NCBI RefSeq assembly: GCF_003797125.1
Contig: NZ_RKKE01000001.1
Coordinates: 744,001 to 808,000 of the forward strand
DNA: 64,000 bases
Source of the DNA: Shewanella frigidimarina
GTDB taxonomy: Bacteria > Pseudomonadota > Gammaproteobacteria > Enterobacterales > Shewanellaceae
Direction: 5' to 3'
Positions 1 to 8,982 of this stretch are shown piece by piece. The position numbers and the translations under genes were made by a program. The notes under the pieces are model-generated. The model saw only the letters and a program-made list of their open reading frames with translations. It was not told the DNA's origin and searched no databases. The number at the start of each line of letters is the position of its first letter. Within the stretch, counting starts at the first letter, position 1.

Positions 1-54
1 CATCAATTGGTACAGGTTGATAGCATTGGAGTGTTGGATACCCCAGTGGCATAA
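1..54 (+). CDS. C-terminal tail of an unidentified protein (cut by window start)
   Basis: Frame 1 is open from the first base and ends at TAA 52-54, giving 17 residues that end in VLDTPVA. A good intrinsic terminator follows 24 bases later, as expected after a real gene. Too little remains to name a family. The main alternative is that this is a chance open frame. Confidence 0.45.
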   Translation, partial: HQLVQVDSIGVLDTPVA

Positions 55-77
55 ATATAACCACAGACAATGCAAAC

Positions 78-113
78 AAAAGCCCCAACGCAAAGGATGC
101 AATGGGGCTTTTT
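78..113 (+). terminator. Intrinsic terminator
   Basis: A perfect 10-bp stem AAAAGCCCCA / TGGGGCTTTT with a 15-nt loop is followed by T. It would end the truncated upstream gene. The A-rich left arm means it could also act for the minus-strand gene that ends at 176. Confidence 0.8.
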
Positions 114-175
114 CATTTCTATTAACTCAAAAGCGGCTCAAACTAAACCAATCACCGTTTATTCATTAATGTAAG

Positions 176-2644
176 TTACACTTCTAGCACATTATTTTGT
201 GATATAAAGGCTTCAAAATCAACGGTGCTGAGTGGGCGACTAAACAAATAACCTTGGCCCATAAAACATTCCAATTCAATTAATGCCTGGCGCTGCTCTT
301 CCGTTTCAACGCCTTCAGCAATTAGCACTAACCCCATCGATTTGCCCAATGAAATAATCGTCTTAACAATCTCATAATCGTGCTTATTGTTAAGCATGTC
401 TTTCACAAACGACATATCAATCTTCATGATATCAACGTTAAATTTTTTCAAATAAGCCAAGCTAGAATAACCGGTACCAAAATCGTCAATAGAGACCTTA
501 ATCCCTAATGATATTAACTCACTCAACTTGTTTTGCATTTCCGCTGCATCAAGCATTAACGCTGTTTCGGTAATTTCCAATTCAAGTAAATGTGCCGGTA
601 GATTATGACTCAATAGCGCTTGCTTGATTACATCTGCTAAATTAGGATCGGCAAATTGTGCCGCGGCCACATTAACCGAAATAGGAATAGTATGGCCCAA
701 ATCCAAACAGCGTTTAGCCTCTGCACAGGCCTTATTAAGCACTTGCTTGCCTAATATAAGAATCAAACCAGACTCTTCCGCTAATGGAATAAATTCTATA
801 GGGGAAATGGGTTCTCCCTCATCACTGTTGAGTCTAGCTAGCGCTTCTGCACCAACGATAGCGTTAGTCTGTAAATCAAATTTAGGCTGATAATGCACAA
901 AAAGTTCATCATTAATTAATGCTTTTCTCAAATGAGTCTCTAAATGATGGCGCTCCATAATAGAACTTTCTAAATCATGCGAGAAAAAGCAAAAGCGATT
1001 TCGACCTTCCTGCTTAGCACGGTACATTGCAACATCGGCATGCCTCATTAACTCTTCTGCATCTACAGCATCATTTGGGAATACACTAACGCCAATACTA
1101 ACTGACACATTAAATTTTTGATTATCCAGAATAAAAGGCTCATGCATCGCTTCAACTAAAGAGGATGCTAATTGCGAAGAGGCCTCAACAGAGCGAGTAT
1201 CGCTCATTAAAATCACAAATTCGTCACCACCTAATCTCGCCAATGTATATGAGGCAGGTATTAATGTGCGGATTCGTCTCGCCATCAAACAAATAAGTTC
1301 ATCACCATATTGATGGCCTAAAGAATCATTAAGATACTTAAAATGGTCTATATCAATTAATAATGCTGCGGCTTTGGTGCCATAAGATCTTGCCGTCGAG
1401 CACGCTACGCTCAGTCTGTCCTGGAGTAATATCCTGTTTGGCAAATCAGTTAATTGATCATGGTTGGCTAAATGGCTCATTTTCATCGCCATCGCCATCG
1501 CTTCACTCACATCATGAAACACCATGATGGCGCCTATCACTTCACCATTCTCATTACGGATCGGGGCAGCTGAATCTTCCACAGCAAATACATGCCCCCC
1601 ACGCGATGTTAATTGACTGTTTAGTGCCATAGCTACGATTCGTTGCTCTCGTAACGCTAAATATAACGGATTCAATAATGGCTGCTTAGTATCAGAATCC
1701 TTCAAATGCATTACATTTTCAATCTTCTGATGTAACGCATCTTTTAATCGCCAACCCGTCATGCGCTCCGCAATAGGATTCATAAAAGTAATAAGCCCTT
1801 TTGTATCGGTCGCAATAACAGCGTCACCAATAGAATTAAGTGTCACTCGTAGACGTTCTTTTTCAGAGTACAACGCCTGCTTAGCATGCTTTACTTCAGA
1901 TACGTCAATAACAGTTACTAAATAACCATCGACTCCGGCACTTGATTTCATTTTGGACTGAAAGACTTCATAAAAACTCAAACCAACACTTTGAGGGACT
2001 GTGACAATGTACTTTGATGCATCTGAGGTAATGTGGCGGTGATGGTTTAAAATAGCATCACTGAGTTGTTTGGGAAAAATAGTCGAAATGTGCATGCCAT
2101 TAATATCACCGACTAAGGTATCAAACCACAAACCAGAATTATCATTACTAAATAAATTTTGGCCTTGATCATCCCAATAAGTAACCAGCATAGGAACCTG
2201 ATTAACTAATTGTTGTAGCTCTTCTTTAGCTTTAATAATTAACCGATTTTGTTGCCTAAGCTTGAGTTGTGTATGTACTCGTAAACAACAAATAGGCCCG
2301 TTAAAAGGCTTAGTAATAAAATCGACTCCACCACTTTCTAGTGCAAGCCTTTCAAATTCAGGCTCGGTGTGGCCAGTAATAAAAATAATCGGAACATCAC
2401 TAAATAATGGATTGGCTTTAAGTGCACGGCATACTTCCCAACCATCCATGTCAGGCATTTCAATATCAAGTAAAATAACATCGGGCTTAATTTTATCCAC
2501 CAACGCAAGCGCATTAGAGCCAGACTCTGAAAAATAGACATTGCCGAGAGGAGATAAAATATCTTCTAACACTAAAATATTTTGAACATTATCATCAATA
2601 ATCAGGATGTTATAAATAGTATTAGTGTAACCGGATAACAGCAT
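176..2644 (-). CDS. Response regulator with PAS, GGDEF and EAL domains (bifunctional c-di-GMP enzyme)
   Basis: An 822-residue cytoplasmic protein with no membrane segment. Residues about 12-125 are a receiver domain with the acidic pair D17/D18, phospho-acceptor D60 (LLDIEMPDMDG) and K112. Two PAS-like regions follow (about 145-255 and 263-385). A GGDEF domain (390-555) has an intact GGDEF at 472-476 but no RxxD inhibitory site before it. An EAL domain (570-815) has EAL at 600-602 plus the DDFGTGYSS, AEGVE and QGYLFSRP motifs expected of an active phosphodiesterase. By family it should make or degrade c-di-GMP under phosphorylation control. No kinase is adjacent. The divergent HPt gene at 3215 is a candidate phosphodonor, which is an inference from position. 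Confidence 0.93.
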   Translation of the reverse strand: MLLSGYTNTIYNILIIDDNVQNILVLEDILSPLGNVYFSESGSNALALVDKIKPDVILLDIEMPDMDGWEVCRALKANPLFSDVPIIFITGHTEPEFERLALESGGVDFITKPFNGPICCLRVHTQLKLRQQNRLIIKAKEELQQLVNQVPMLVTYWDDQGQNLFSNDNSGLWFDTLVGDINGMHISTIFPKQLSDAILNHHRHITSDASKYIVTVPQSVGLSFYEVFQSKMKSSAGVDGYLVTVIDVSEVKHAKQALYSEKERLRVTLNSIGDAVIATDTKGLITFMNPIAERMTGWRLKDALHQKIENVMHLKDSDTKQPLLNPLYLALREQRIVAMALNSQLTSRGGHVFAVEDSAAPIRNENGEVIGAIMVFHDVSEAMAMAMKMSHLANHDQLTDLPNRILLQDRLSVACSTARSYGTKAAALLIDIDHFKYLNDSLGHQYGDELICLMARRIRTLIPASYTLARLGGDEFVILMSDTRSVEASSQLASSLVEAMHEPFILDNQKFNVSVSIGVSVFPNDAVDAEELMRHADVAMYRAKQEGRNRFCFFSHDLESSIMERHHLETHLRKALINDELFVHYQPKFDLQTNAIVGAEALARLNSDEGEPISPIEFIPLAEESGLILILGKQVLNKACAEAKRCLDLGHTIPISVNVAAAQFADPNLADVIKQALLSHNLPAHLLELEITETALMLDAAEMQNKLSELISLGIKVSIDDFGTGYSSLAYLKKFNVDIMKIDMSFVKDMLNNKHDYEIVKTIISLGKSMGLVLIAEGVETEEQRQALIELECFMGQGYLFSRPLSTVDFEAFISQNNVLEV

Positions 2645-2964
2645 ATTAAAATAACTCCTTTATTTTTTAGTTACATAGCATCAATTTAGCTTTAAAGTCA
2701 TATGTAACTAACATCCATTTTATAGTAGCTTACTTTTTATTCGTGTGTATCGATGACAAGAGCTACCAACGTCACCTTTTACTTTGATTGAATAGACACT
2801 ACACCTAATATAAATACATTATGCTAACTTAGTCGATACAAAATATGCTTAATCATGTAAATAGATGAATGCGCTGAAGTAAAATAAGTACAAAATGAGT
2901 ACGGATCCACTTTCAAGCTAAACGAGTAGAGCAGTAAGTATCTTACTCACATCGCAATGTATCT

Positions 2965-2979
2965 GCCGACAGAGTCGGC
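2965..2979. other. Short perfect hairpin
   Basis: GCCGAC-AGA-GTCGGC forms a 6-bp GC-rich stem with a 3-nt loop in an otherwise AT-rich spacer. No T tract follows, so a terminator is unlikely. Confidence 0.4.
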
Positions 2980-3060
2980 CAAACAGTACTCATATATTAA
3001 AAGGGGGAGTGACCTCTATAATGAGTGATAGCATTGTAAAAGAAGCAATCATCTTGTACG

Positions 3061-3083
3061 TTGCAGCGTATTTGACGCTGCAA
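3061..3083 (+). other. Perfect 9-bp hairpin upstream of the HPt gene
   Basis: TTGCAGCGT-ATTTG-ACGCTGCAA is followed by a weak T-rich stretch (TAGTTATTTGT). It could be the 3' end of a small transcript or an attenuator 130 bp before the HPt start. The T tract is too broken to call it a terminator with confidence. Confidence 0.4.
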
Positions 3084-3214
3084 TAGTTATTTGTAGTGGT
3101 CAACAATTATTAGGTAATTAACGGATAGCAAATGTTAAGGTAAAGAATAAGCAACTTAGCGGTGTTATCAGTTCAGAGCTAGCAGGCGCACTCACACGAT
3201 GCATTTGAAATAAC

Positions 3215-3859
3215 ATGAATATTAGTGAACGACGCATAACACTATTTTGTATACAGCATCAGCTTGATTATCAACAAGCTCTTACTCATTTTAGTGGCAA
3301 TAAGTCTCTCTATTTTAACGCTGTTCAGTTATTTATTAATGACTTGACCCTATACATCCAACAAACCATGGCTTCACCATTCATCCCAATTGATTTTGCG
3401 TTAATGCTTCATACACTAAAAAGTTCAGCTGCTACCTTAGGTTTTACCGAATTAGTCCTCTGTGCACAAAGTCATGAAGCCAAGCTAGCACATAGCTCAC
3501 TTGCAGAATTTAATCATTTTCATGAAGTATTATTAGATGCATTAACTACGAATAAAAATCTGGCGATAATGCTAATTCCCTTGTTAGAGAATGACTTACA
3601 AGCATCAAATAGCCAAAAAGACATGCCGATATTAGCAGTGAATAACGAATTTATTATGATATATGACACGCTAATGGAAGAAGTTAATCACTATAATATG
3701 AATGCCATTAATACATTTGCTCAAATAGCTAAAACACTTAACCTCATTGCGCCACAACATATTGAATTATTAACACAATCGATTAACCAATTAAGGTTTC
3801 AACAAGCAGAAAATATATTAACAGAGATATATCCACGCATATTGGATATTCGAAAGTGA
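3215..3859 (+). CDS. Stand-alone histidine phosphotransfer (HPt) domain protein
   Basis: A 214-residue soluble protein. Residues about 25-110 match an HPt domain: helical, with the motif MLHTLKSSAATLGF, where H66 is the predicted phosphorylated histidine. By family it shuttles phosphate between the receiver domain of a hybrid kinase and a response regulator. Residues 120-214 form a second helical stretch of unknown function, making the protein about twice the size of a bare HPt. It lies divergently from a REC-GGDEF-EAL gene (176-2644), a plausible target. The hybrid kinase at 38081-41791 lacks its own HPt and is a possible donor. The start has no strong ribosome-binding site, so the N-terminus is less certain than the function. 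Confidence 0.75.
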   Translation: MNISERRITLFCIQHQLDYQQALTHFSGNKSLYFNAVQLFINDLTLYIQQTMASPFIPIDFALMLHTLKSSAATLGFTELVLCAQSHEAKLAHSSLAEFNHFHEVLLDALTTNKNLAIMLIPLLENDLQASNSQKDMPILAVNNEFIMIYDTLMEEVNHYNMNAINTFAQIAKTLNLIAPQHIELLTQSINQLRFQQAENILTEIYPRILDIRK

Positions 3860-4087
3860 CACGGACTGATCAAATAAAATATAAGATATTGAAATTAAAT
3901 AACAAAAAAAATATAAGCTTGATTTTTCTATTGCTCATTATACATAAATTAACGTCATCACTCATACCTTAGTACTAACGCTATTGATTGATATTATTAA
4001 AAAATTCTTTTACTCGCTAAAATTTCACATCAAAAAAAAATACATTCGCTACACTTAACCTTATTAACTCCTTATTGAAGTATCTTT

Positions 4088-5083
4088 ATGATCAAAGTGT
4101 TGAACATGTTTATCTTGGCTTTCATGCTAATCGGCATTGCCAGTTGTGACCTTGGCACAAGCAAATCACTTACCGCTTCAGCCCTAAAAGACCCCATTAA
4201 AATTGCGGTATCTGGCACACCACTTTCAGCACCTTTTTTTATTGCACAACAACAAGGTTACTTTAGAGCGAATGGGCTTAATGTTGAGCTAGTGAGATTC
4301 GACAGCGGAGTGAAATGCTTTGACGCCCTTAAGAATAAACAAGTTGACCTCGCCACTGCATCAGAAACGGTGGTCATGTTTAATAGCTTTAAACAGACAA
4401 ACTTTTCCGTACTAGCCAGTTTTGTCGAATCAGATAATGATCTCAAACTACTTAGCTTAACACCACAAAAGTATCAACAACTGGATAATCTAGCCCACGC
4501 ACGTATAGGGATTGTAAAAGGCAGTGCCAGCGAGTTTTTCTTAGATAGTTTATTGATTATGTATAACAAAACTCACCAACCAATCGAGCGAATATACTTA
4601 CCTGCTGAGCAGCTTATTCCGGCGTTATTAAATAATGAGGTTGATATTATTTCAGCTTGGGAACCCTTAAGTTATTTGTTAACGCAAAAAGTTCACGCAC
4701 ATACCAACGTCATCAGCAGTCGCGGCCTATATCACTTATCGTTCAACTTAATCGAACTTAAAGAGACAAGGCTATCAATTACAGAAAAGTTAGCGCTACT
4801 CAAATCAATTAATGACGCAACAGATTATATTCATACACACCCAGATCTTGCTCAGACGAAAATTAGCCGAGTGTTGGACATCGATCCATCCCAACTTAGT
4901 TATTCTTGGAATGACTATAGTTTTCGTTTATCACTCAGTAATGCACTCTTTTCTAACATCCAAACTCAAAGCCAATGGGCAATTGATAATAAATTAGTCT
5001 CTGAAGAAAATCGTGTTGATTTCAGGCAGATTCTTGATCGGAAATTGTTTGAAAAGTTCATCAGTTTAGAGGCTGGGTGGTAA
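4088..5083 (+). CDS. SsuA/THI5-like (NMT1 family) periplasmic substrate-binding lipoprotein
   Basis: A 331-residue protein with a lipoprotein signal: a hydrophobic stretch and lipobox IASC with the modified cysteine at C20. The residue after it is Asp, the classical inner-membrane retention signal in enterobacteria, so it is probably tethered to the inner membrane. The mature part resembles NMT1/THI5-like binding proteins of the nitrate/sulfonate/thiamine-precursor type (opening KIAVSGTPLSAPFFIAQQQGYF; then QVDLATAS and VDIISAWEP). No ABC permease or ATPase gene is near. Instead the next gene, three bases downstream, is a membrane diguanylate cyclase. The ligand is unknown. Either it is an orphan transporter subunit, or it is a sensor that presents ligand to the cyclase; I favour the second. 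Confidence 0.82.
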   Translation: MIKVLNMFILAFMLIGIASCDLGTSKSLTASALKDPIKIAVSGTPLSAPFFIAQQQGYFRANGLNVELVRFDSGVKCFDALKNKQVDLATASETVVMFNSFKQTNFSVLASFVESDNDLKLLSLTPQKYQQLDNLAHARIGIVKGSASEFFLDSLLIMYNKTHQPIERIYLPAEQLIPALLNNEVDIISAWEPLSYLLTQKVHAHTNVISSRGLYHLSFNLIELKETRLSITEKLALLKSINDATDYIHTHPDLAQTKISRVLDIDPSQLSYSWNDYSFRLSLSNALFSNIQTQSQWAIDNKLVSEENRVDFRQILDRKLFEKFISLEAGW

Positions 5084-5086
5084 TTT

Positions 5087-6415
5087 ATGATGTTATCTAA
5101 GCGCCTAAAACTCACCGCTATACTGTGTTCACTGCTTACATTGATTGTCGGCTTGTCATTGATACAAGTTCACTATTATCAACAACAAATATACCGCCAA
5201 CTCAATTACTCAATGAAGTTACAAATCAGCATTGATAGTTTACGTAGTCAACTGTGGCTTTACCAAGAGTATACAGATGACCAGGGGTTATCTGAGTTAA
5301 ATATACGCCAAGCTGAGCTGGCTAAAAACCTTTCAGAAGACATTCAATGGGGTACACAACAAAAACTCATTATTGGAAACCTGAATAGACTGAATACCAA
5401 TATTAGAGCACTTATTAATACTCAAAATAGCTTCCACAGTAAACAAGTAGATGTGTCATCAACCCTCACAGCAGAACGATTATTTAAAGCAAAATACAGC
5501 ATGGTTATTGAAGAAATGACCGAAGAAATGTTTAATCTTCATCAATTATCGATTAAACAAGCGAAACAAAAACAACAAACGTTATTATTCCTTGTGGGAG
5601 TGGTGCTATTAATATTAGCGATTATGGTTACCGCATGGTCTTTTATGACGCTCATTCGTTTTAAGAAAGGGTTAGCCTCACTCAACCAAGGCATGGAAGC
5701 GCTTGCTGCTGGAGACCTAAAGAGTCAAATTAATTTCAGTGATACCGATGAGCTATCTGCGCTCGCCCAAAACTTCAATAGAATGAAACTATCACTTGCT
5801 CAAATTACCGTTAAAAAGGATGAATTAAAGCAAGAAGTAGACAGCCAAACCCGTAAATTAATTGAACAACAAGACCGACTCATTTTCTTAGCTGAACATG
5901 ATGAATTAACTGGTATTTATAACCGTCGCGCATTTATAAAACAAATTGATACTGCTATAGCAAGGGATTTACGTGGAGAGAATCAAGCAGCACTATTATT
6001 TATTGACCTTAATAAATTTAAAAATATTAACGACACTCTTGGCCATTGCATTGGTGATGAAGTGATCATGACCATTGCAAAACGTTTGGTTAACAGTCTA
6101 CGCGCTACCGATATAGTGGGCAGACTCGGCGGCGATGAATTTATCGTTTGGCTTGATATGCTCCCTGAGCCAATCGATATAGAACATAAAATAAACCAGC
6201 TATTAACCAATATTAAGCAACCGATCATTATTGGGAAGCATACTTTAGAAGTTGGCGCCAGTATCGGAATTAGTGTACTGCCAGAACATGGTTTAAATAG
6301 CCGAGAACTCATCACGGCAGCCGATACAGCTATGTACCAGGCGAAAGCAGACCATAGCATTGAGTATTGTTTCTATGCAGGCAGCTATGGAGTCTCTACT
6401 TTGGCAACCTCATAG
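5087..6415 (+). CDS. Membrane diguanylate cyclase with periplasmic domain, HAMP and GGDEF
   Basis: A 442-residue inner-membrane protein. There is a membrane segment at about 9-28, a helical periplasmic domain at 30-163, a second membrane segment at 165-188, HAMP at about 186-240, a short coiled coil at 240-265, and GGDEF at 266-435. GGDEF is intact (348-352) and RATD at 339-342 fits the RxxD product-inhibition site, so an active, feedback-controlled cyclase is expected. It starts three bases after the stop of the substrate-binding lipoprotein, so the two are almost surely co-transcribed and translationally coupled. The last 31 bases overlap the tail of the convergent gene at 6385-6939. Confidence 0.93.
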   Translation: MMLSKRLKLTAILCSLLTLIVGLSLIQVHYYQQQIYRQLNYSMKLQISIDSLRSQLWLYQEYTDDQGLSELNIRQAELAKNLSEDIQWGTQQKLIIGNLNRLNTNIRALINTQNSFHSKQVDVSSTLTAERLFKAKYSMVIEEMTEEMFNLHQLSIKQAKQKQQTLLFLVGVVLLILAIMVTAWSFMTLIRFKKGLASLNQGMEALAAGDLKSQINFSDTDELSALAQNFNRMKLSLAQITVKKDELKQEVDSQTRKLIEQQDRLIFLAEHDELTGIYNRRAFIKQIDTAIARDLRGENQAALLFIDLNKFKNINDTLGHCIGDEVIMTIAKRLVNSLRATDIVGRLGGDEFIVWLDMLPEPIDIEHKINQLLTNIKQPIIIGKHTLEVGASIGISVLPEHGLNSRELITAADTAMYQAKADHSIEYCFYAGSYGVSTLATS

Positions 6416-6939
6416 GTTTGAGTGTTCCAGTCAAAATAATATTCAACTCCTTGCCATTCATAAACGGTACCGTTTGCGCGCTGAATCACTTTGGCATTTT
6501 CAGGTAAACGACTTAACCCAGAAGCATATTGAACTTGGGTGGTAGTTCGCTGCGGCGCAGATATCACTATAGGTTCAACGACTTGATAGCTTTGAATTGG
6601 TGCAACATTAATTGTTCGATAAGGATAAAAATTATCGTTACTGCGACGATACTCATCTATACCCCAGCGATTGTCATATCGACTGCCATAACCATTATAT
6701 CGACTAAGCCCGATATTCGGTCCCCATACGCTATTCCAACCCAATCCCCAGCGCCATGGGTCACGGTAATGCGAAGAATGACGTCGACCTTCATGTTGAT
6801 AACCTACCGAATGCGACACTCTATCGCCTAGAGCAATATCCAATGGCACTTTCGCCTGTACAGAAACCGTCAAGCTGCATAATAAACAAACGCCACTCCC
6901 AAAAGAGCATAGCAACACAGGGAATCTATTAATCGGCAT
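6385..6939 (-). CDS. Exported Arg/Tyr/Trp-rich hypothetical protein
   Basis: A 184-residue protein with a signal peptide (hydrophobic core at about 8-27, cleavage after VQA near residue 29). The mature part is rich in Arg, Tyr, Trp and Asn at 40-110 and probably poorly ordered. It ends in a small conserved-looking module (NAKVIQRANGTVYEWQGVEYYF) like the short aromatic repeats of periplasmic DUF6515-type proteins; that link is tentative. GGAGGTGATG lies directly before the start (ribosome-binding site GGAGG). Its 3' end overlaps the convergent cyclase by 31 bp, so both open frames are constrained there. Function unknown. Confidence 0.7.
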   Translation of the reverse strand: MPINRFPVLLCSFGSGVCLLCSLTVSVQAKVPLDIALGDRVSHSVGYQHEGRRHSSHYRDPWRWGLGWNSVWGPNIGLSRYNGYGSRYDNRWGIDEYRRSNDNFYPYRTINVAPIQSYQVVEPIVISAPQRTTTQVQYASGLSRLPENAKVIQRANGTVYEWQGVEYYFDWNTQTYEVAKVETP

Positions 6940-7420
6940 ACATCACCTCCAGCACATTATCGACATCCATCAGTTTACGCTAAGTCTAGTTAAAGTCGAT
7001 ATCCGTTATGACTCTGAAATGATAGGCCCACTCAATTATTATTCACACCAAGAACCATCATTCACTCCAATAATCAAACAACTTAAATAATTTCATTCAC
7101 TCGATAAATTATCAATTGATGCCTCCTGAATTGATGTGATTATTATATTGGTATTAACGCTTACAGCCTTTCAAAATCATTCGTTAATAATCAGTGGCAG
7201 TTAATGGCGTGACACAATAGCCTTAGGTAGGTAGCTACCTGATGAAATTATTAAATGACATTCAGATAGTTACTCTCAAATGCAAAGAACTATTACGCAA
7301 CCTAACCAGTATTGAAAGCCGCTGACAACACCAATTTATATGGATTGGTATTAACCCTATATTAGAAAAATGCTATAGTGCGCGCCATATTGGTTTGGAT
7401 TTGATTTACAGGCGGTAAAC
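6940..7420. other. 481-bp divergent intergenic region upstream of ubiD
   Basis: Holds the promoters of the exported protein and ubiD. I see no coding frame. A perfect 12-bp palindrome, AGGTAGCTACCT (7229-7240), is the only notable symmetric site and may be an operator. Confidence 0.5.
7351..7379 (+). promoter_or_regulatory. Likely ubiD promoter
   Basis: An extended -10 TGCTATAGT (hexamer 7374-7379) is preceded at 17 bp by a poor -35, TTAACC (7351-7356). It lies 41 bp before the ubiD start. Assigned by eye only. Confidence 0.4.
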
Positions 7421-8902
7421 ATGAGTTTTAAAGATTTACGCAGCTTCATCGATCATTTGGAAAAAAATGGCGAGTTAAAGCGCATTAGCTACCCTGTTGA
7501 CCCTCATTTAGAAATGACAGAGATCGCCGATCGTGTTTTACGATCTGGAGGCCCCGCACTGTTATTTGAAAATCCGACCAATCATACAATGCCAGTACTG
7601 GTTAACTTATTTGGTACGCCTAAACGTGTTGCTATGGCATTGGGTAAAGACGATCCTTTGGCTTTGCGAGAAGTCGGTGAATTATTAGCATTTTTAAAAG
7701 AACCCGAGCCACCTACAGGCTTTAAAGATGCCATCGCCAAAATCCCCATGTATAAGCAAGCATTAAATATGCCGCCTAAAACAGTGCGTAATCCGCCTTG
7801 TCAGCAAGTGGTAAAAACTGGTGATGAAGTCGACTTAACCTCGTTGCCAATCCAACATTGCTGGCCTGGAGATGTCGCCCCATTAGTGACTTGGGGACTC
7901 ACCATCACCAAAGGCCCGCGTCAGAAAAGACAAAATTTAGGTATTTATCGTCAACAGTTATTAAGTAAAAACAAGCTGATTATGCGCTGGCTTGATCATC
8001 GTGGCGGCGCTTTAGATTTTAAAGACTTTAAACAGCTCCATCCTGGAGAGCGTTATCCTGTCGTAGTGGCATTAGGTAGCGATCCAGTGACCATTTTAGG
8101 AGCTGTCACTCCCGTGCCAGACTCCATGAGTGAATATGCCTTTGCAGGTTTACTGCGCGGCGAACGTACTGAAGTCTGTAAAGCCATTAGCTGCGATCTT
8201 GAAGTGCCAGCCACCAGCGAGATTATTCTTGAAGGTTATATTGACCCTGATGAGACAGCAGTAGAAGGTCCATACGGCGATCATACTGGCTACTATAACG
8301 AAACCGACTCATTCCCAGTATTTACCGTGACTCACATTACTCATCGTAAAGACGCCATTTACCATAGTACCTATACTGGTCGTCCACCTGATGAACCGGC
8401 CATGTTAGGCGTGGCATTGAACGAAGTATTTGTACCTATTTTACGTAAGCAGTATCCAGAAATTATTGATTTTTACCTGCCGCCTGAAGGTTGTTCATAC
8501 CGCATGGCTGTGATTTCAATCCGTAAGCAATATCCCGGCCATGCTAAGCGTGTCATGATGGGTGCCTGGTCGTTCTTGCGCCAGTTTATGTATACCAAAT
8601 TTATCGTTGTCGTTGATGACGATGTCAATTGCCGTGATTGGCAAGATGTTATTTGGGCCATTACTACACGAATGGATCCTATTCGCGATACCATGATGGT
8701 AGATAATACTCCGATTGATTATCTTGATTTTGCCTCACCCGTTGCCGGTTTAGGATCTAAGATGGGTTTAGATGCCACTAACAAATGGCCTGGTGAAACC
8801 ACGCGAGAATGGGGAACCCCTATCGTGATGGATGAAAAGACAAAACAGAGAATTGACCAAATTTGGGATGATCTCGGCATACAGGATATGCCAACATTGT
8901 AA
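7421..8902 (+). CDS. ubiD: 4-hydroxy-3-polyprenylbenzoate decarboxylase UbiD
   Basis: A 493-residue cytoplasmic enzyme, close to the 497 residues of E. coli UbiD and collinear with it. It decarboxylates 3-octaprenyl-4-hydroxybenzoate in ubiquinone synthesis, using prenylated FMN supplied by UbiX. Recognisable blocks are the N-terminal [21 protein letters not shown], the central [11 protein letters not shown] and the late [20 protein letters not shown]. The ribosome-binding site AGGCGG is well spaced before ATG. fre follows 80 bp downstream on the same strand, the same pairing as ubiD-fre in E. coli, so a shared transcript is likely. ubiA lies 5 kb away on the other strand. Confidence 0.97.
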   Translation: MSFKDLRSFIDHLEKNGELKRISYPVDPHLEMTEIADRVLRSGGPALLFENPTNHTMPVLVNLFGTPKRVAMALGKDDPLALREVGELLAFLKEPEPPTGFKDAIAKIPMYKQALNMPPKTVRNPPCQQVVKTGDEVDLTSLPIQHCWPGDVAPLVTWGLTITKGPRQKRQNLGIYRQQLLSKNKLIMRWLDHRGGALDFKDFKQLHPGERYPVVVALGSDPVTILGAVTPVPDSMSEYAFAGLLRGERTEVCKAISCDLEVPATSEIILEGYIDPDETAVEGPYGDHTGYYNETDSFPVFTVTHITHRKDAIYHSTYTGRPPDEPAMLGVALNEVFVPILRKQYPEIIDFYLPPEGCSYRMAVISIRKQYPGHAKRVMMGAWSFLRQFMYTKFIVVVDDDVNCRDWQDVIWAITTRMDPIRDTMMVDNTPIDYLDFASPVAGLGSKMGLDATNKWPGETTREWGTPIVMDEKTKQRIDQIWDDLGIQDMPTL

Positions 8903-8982
8903 CTACAGTGATCCGAACAGGACGTAAATAGCTATAATTAACTCGTTGATAAAAAATTATAAAAGGGTTTAAAGGACGTTAG

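Larger units (their letters stand above)
2645..3214. other. 570-bp divergent intergenic region with two strong hairpins
   Basis: Separates the GGDEF-EAL gene and the HPt gene. I see no long open frame. Two perfect hairpins lie on the HPt side (2965-2979 and 3061-3083). A purine-rich AAGGGGGAG at about 3001-3009 precedes a 21-codon open frame (3021-3086) that ends inside the second hairpin. The region could hold a small RNA or a leader; nothing known is recognised. Confidence 0.4.

Noticed and set aside
624..890. Open frames opposite the GGDEF-EAL gene and similar antisense frames elsewhere
   Set aside because: They lie wholly within well-supported genes, lack ribosome-binding sites and show no domain-like sequence.
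2645..3214. A c-di-GMP riboswitch near the GGDEF-EAL and HPt genes
   Set aside because: The hairpins do not match the conserved GEMM core that I know.
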